Both the position numbers and the translations under genes were made by a program. The notes below the pieces were generated by a model. That model saw only the letters and a list, made by a program, of their open reading frames with translations. It did no database searches and had not been told where the DNA came from. A DNA stretch of 5,719 nt from Treponema sp. (lineage in GTDB: Bacteria > Spirochaetota > Spirochaetia > Treponematales > Breznakiellaceae): positions 1 to 5,719 of the forward strand of contig JAITON010000004.1 in NCBI GenBank assembly GCA_031289935.1, written 5' to 3'. Shown here one piece after another: positions 4,635-5,719 of the stretch (positions are counted from its first letter, which is position 1; the number at the start of each line of letters is the position of its first letter).

Positions 4635-5564
4635 ATGAAACGGATCTTGGTTCTTATTGCCGTCGCTCTGGTGGCGGTCGGGTCGGTGATTGCTGAGGAA
4701 GCGGTTCTTATCGACTTTACACAGTTGACGGTTGATAGTGACGGTCAGAACAGCGCGACTTTCATGGACTACGCTACGAGCGCCGGGGGTAGTTACACTG
4801 ACGATCAGAAAGCGGCCATGAAGACCTCTCTGGCTATTACCAACTGGGACGTGGTCTTCACCGCGTCCTCACGCCGGGCCGAAAACGTCAGCATAAGCAG
4901 GGTCGAAGAAGCTCCCTCCAGGCAGTACGGTACGGTGATGGGCGTCAGGATCCACTTCCCCCTGGAAAGCTGGAATTCCACAGCTGATATCAGGCCACCC
5001 TTTGAGATTCCCTATACCGTCGATGGCAAGTTTGAGGACGGTAAGGGCGTTGTAAGGAACGTAGGAATCCTTAAAGAGGTTCAGGTCGAGGTTTATGGGT
5101 TGAATTTTCCTCATGCCCTCTATTCGCTCCTGATTGATGAAAACGGCGTCGAGCGGGAATTTTTCATGGGCTACTTGCGGTTTGACGGCTGGGGAAAGTT
5201 GACCTGGGTCAACCCCGCTTATGTTACCGATGTACGGAACCGGGAACTCCGGCTCTATCCCCTTTATCCGGCATCCACGCCCTTCGTGAAGTTTGGTGGT
5301 TTCAGAATTAAGCGGGATGCTAACAACCTGGGCGGCGATTTTATCACCTACTTTAAGGACGTGCAGATTATCTACGATAAGGCTGTACTTGATACCGAAC
5401 AGGATATCGATAACGAGAGCGTCTGGAGTATCATCACCGACCGTGAGGCTGCCAGGCAGAAGTCCGAATTTGAACGGTTCGGGGAGCATCAGGTGCTTGA
5501 GTATCTGGAAACTCAGAAGCAGGCCACGGAAAGCTTTACACCGGCCGAAGCGCCCGTTAACTAA
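4635..5564 (+). CDS. flaA: FlaA, periplasmic flagellar filament outer layer (sheath) protein
   Basis: A 309-residue secreted protein of the spirochaete FlaA family. FlaA coats the FlaB core of the periplasmic flagellar filament and affects its stiffness and shape. Residues 1-20 are a signal peptide (MKRILVLIAVALVAVGSVIA), with cleavage before Glu21, consistent with export by the general secretory route rather than the flagellar apparatus. The mature start EEAVLIDFTQL is typical of the family as I know it. Further landmarks are NWDVVFTASSR (70-80), VMGVRIHFPLESWN (101-114), ILKEVQVEVYGLNFPH (145-160), LRFDGWGKLTWVNPAYV (181-197) and FGGFRIKRD (220-228). The C-terminal third is charged and probably helical (TDREAARQKSEFERFGEHQV). 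The length and uninterrupted frame match intact FlaA. It has its own promoter and terminator, 86 nt after the GerMN gene. From memory, T. pallidum FlaA is TP0249 in the same gene order. Codon use is less GC-rich than in the upstream operon, as expected for a highly expressed gene. Confidence 0.95.
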   Translation: MKRILVLIAVALVAVGSVIAEEAVLIDFTQLTVDSDGQNSATFMDYATSAGGSYTDDQKAAMKTSLAITNWDVVFTASSRRAENVSISRVEEAPSRQYGTVMGVRIHFPLESWNSTADIRPPFEIPYTVDGKFEDGKGVVRNVGILKEVQVEVYGLNFPHALYSLLIDENGVEREFFMGYLRFDGWGKLTWVNPAYVTDVRNRELRLYPLYPASTPFVKFGGFRIKRDANNLGGDFITYFKDVQIIYDKAVLDTEQDIDNESVWSIITDREAARQKSEFERFGEHQVLEYLETQKQATESFTPAEAPVN

Positions 5565-5578
5565 GAGCGGTCTTGCGT

Positions 5579-5625
5579 AACCCTATCCGCCTCCGGGCGT
5601 GTCCTGGGGCGGGGTAGGGTTTATT
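5579..5625 (+). terminator. Probable intrinsic terminator of flaA
   Basis: AACCCTA (5579-5585) is perfectly complementary to TAGGGTT (5615-5621). The stem continues inward through TCC/GGG and GCC/GGC with one bulged G (5611) to a loop of roughly 12-14 nt. The descending arm runs into TTTATT, a modest T tract. It starts 14 nt after the flaA stop codon. The interrupted T tract keeps confidence moderate. Confidence 0.66.
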
Positions 5626-5633
5626 CGTGGCGA

Positions 5634-5695
5634 GGGTTTAATACTTGCCCCTCTGGGGCGTTTTAAAGGTATTAAACCCGAGTCTAATACCTTTA
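5634..5695. repeat. Overlapping inverted repeats forming two competing hairpins
   Basis: GGGTTTAATAC (5634-5644) is perfectly complementary to GTATTAAACCC (5669-5679), enclosing a small GCCCC/GGGGC hairpin (5647-5659). The same middle segment, read as TAAAGGTATTA (5664-5674), is perfectly complementary to TAATACCTTTA (5685-5695). The two 11-bp stems share bases 5669-5674, so only one can form at a time. The bases from 5630 to the right edge carry no supported gene. The role is unknown: attenuator-like leader of a gene beyond the edge, an extra terminator, a repetitive element or a mobile-element end are all possible. Confidence 0.7.
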
Positions 5696-5719
5696 GAGAA
5701 CAACATGCTTCGCTGCTCT

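Noticed and set aside
4869..5489. Minus-strand open frame opposite flaA
   Set aside because: Shadow of flaA with no ribosome binding site or recognisable domain.
5705..5719. ATG at 5705 as the start of a gene running off the right edge
   Set aside because: Only five codons are visible and there is no convincing ribosome binding site.
1..5719. CRISPR array, tRNA, rRNA or insertion sequence
   Set aside because: No regularly spaced direct repeats, no cloverleaf or rRNA segments and no transposase-like frame were seen by eye.

Overview
The window looks like a spirochaete chromosome, most likely a GC-rich member of the Treponema clade such as a termite-gut or free-living relative. The strongest evidence is the last gene, which encodes FlaA, the sheath protein of the periplasmic flagellar filament. 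It sits directly downstream of an N-acetylmuramoyl-L-alanine amidase gene and a GerMN-domain gene. From memory, the T. pallidum flaA locus (TP0247-TP0249) has the same order. The species call is an inference; the gene families are read from the sequence.

Layout: (1) Bases 1-579 hold a type II toxin-antitoxin module, a RelB/DinJ-type antitoxin cut by the window edge followed 2 nt later by a complete YoeB-type mRNA endonuclease. (2) Bases 631-1260, on the minus strand and convergent with the module, encode an unrecognised lipoprotein with a clear lipobox and a near-consensus sigma-70 promoter. (3) Bases 1355-4548 form a tight plus-strand operon: an ATP-grasp ligase of unknown substrate with a C-terminal extension, a secreted zinc amidase (14-nt overlap) and a membrane-anchored GerMN protein (4-nt gap). 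(4) Bases 4549-5564 hold flaA behind an exact consensus sigma-70 promoter (TTGACA, 17 nt, TATAAT) and a strong ribosome binding site, followed by a probable intrinsic terminator. (5) Bases 5630-5719 hold no gene that can be supported, but contain two perfect overlapping inverted repeats that cannot form together.

How they fit together: the toxin-antitoxin pair is self-contained and probably accessory. The operon joins a cytoplasmic ligase to two envelope proteins, one of which cuts peptidoglycan, and leads into the gene for the sheath of flagella that turn next to the peptidoglycan. A link to cell-wall remodelling is plausible, but only the amidase activity is directly supported by motifs. 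No RNA genes, CRISPR arrays or insertion sequences were seen. The best candidates for something undescribed are the ATP-grasp protein with its extension and the three-segment inverted-repeat structure after flaA.
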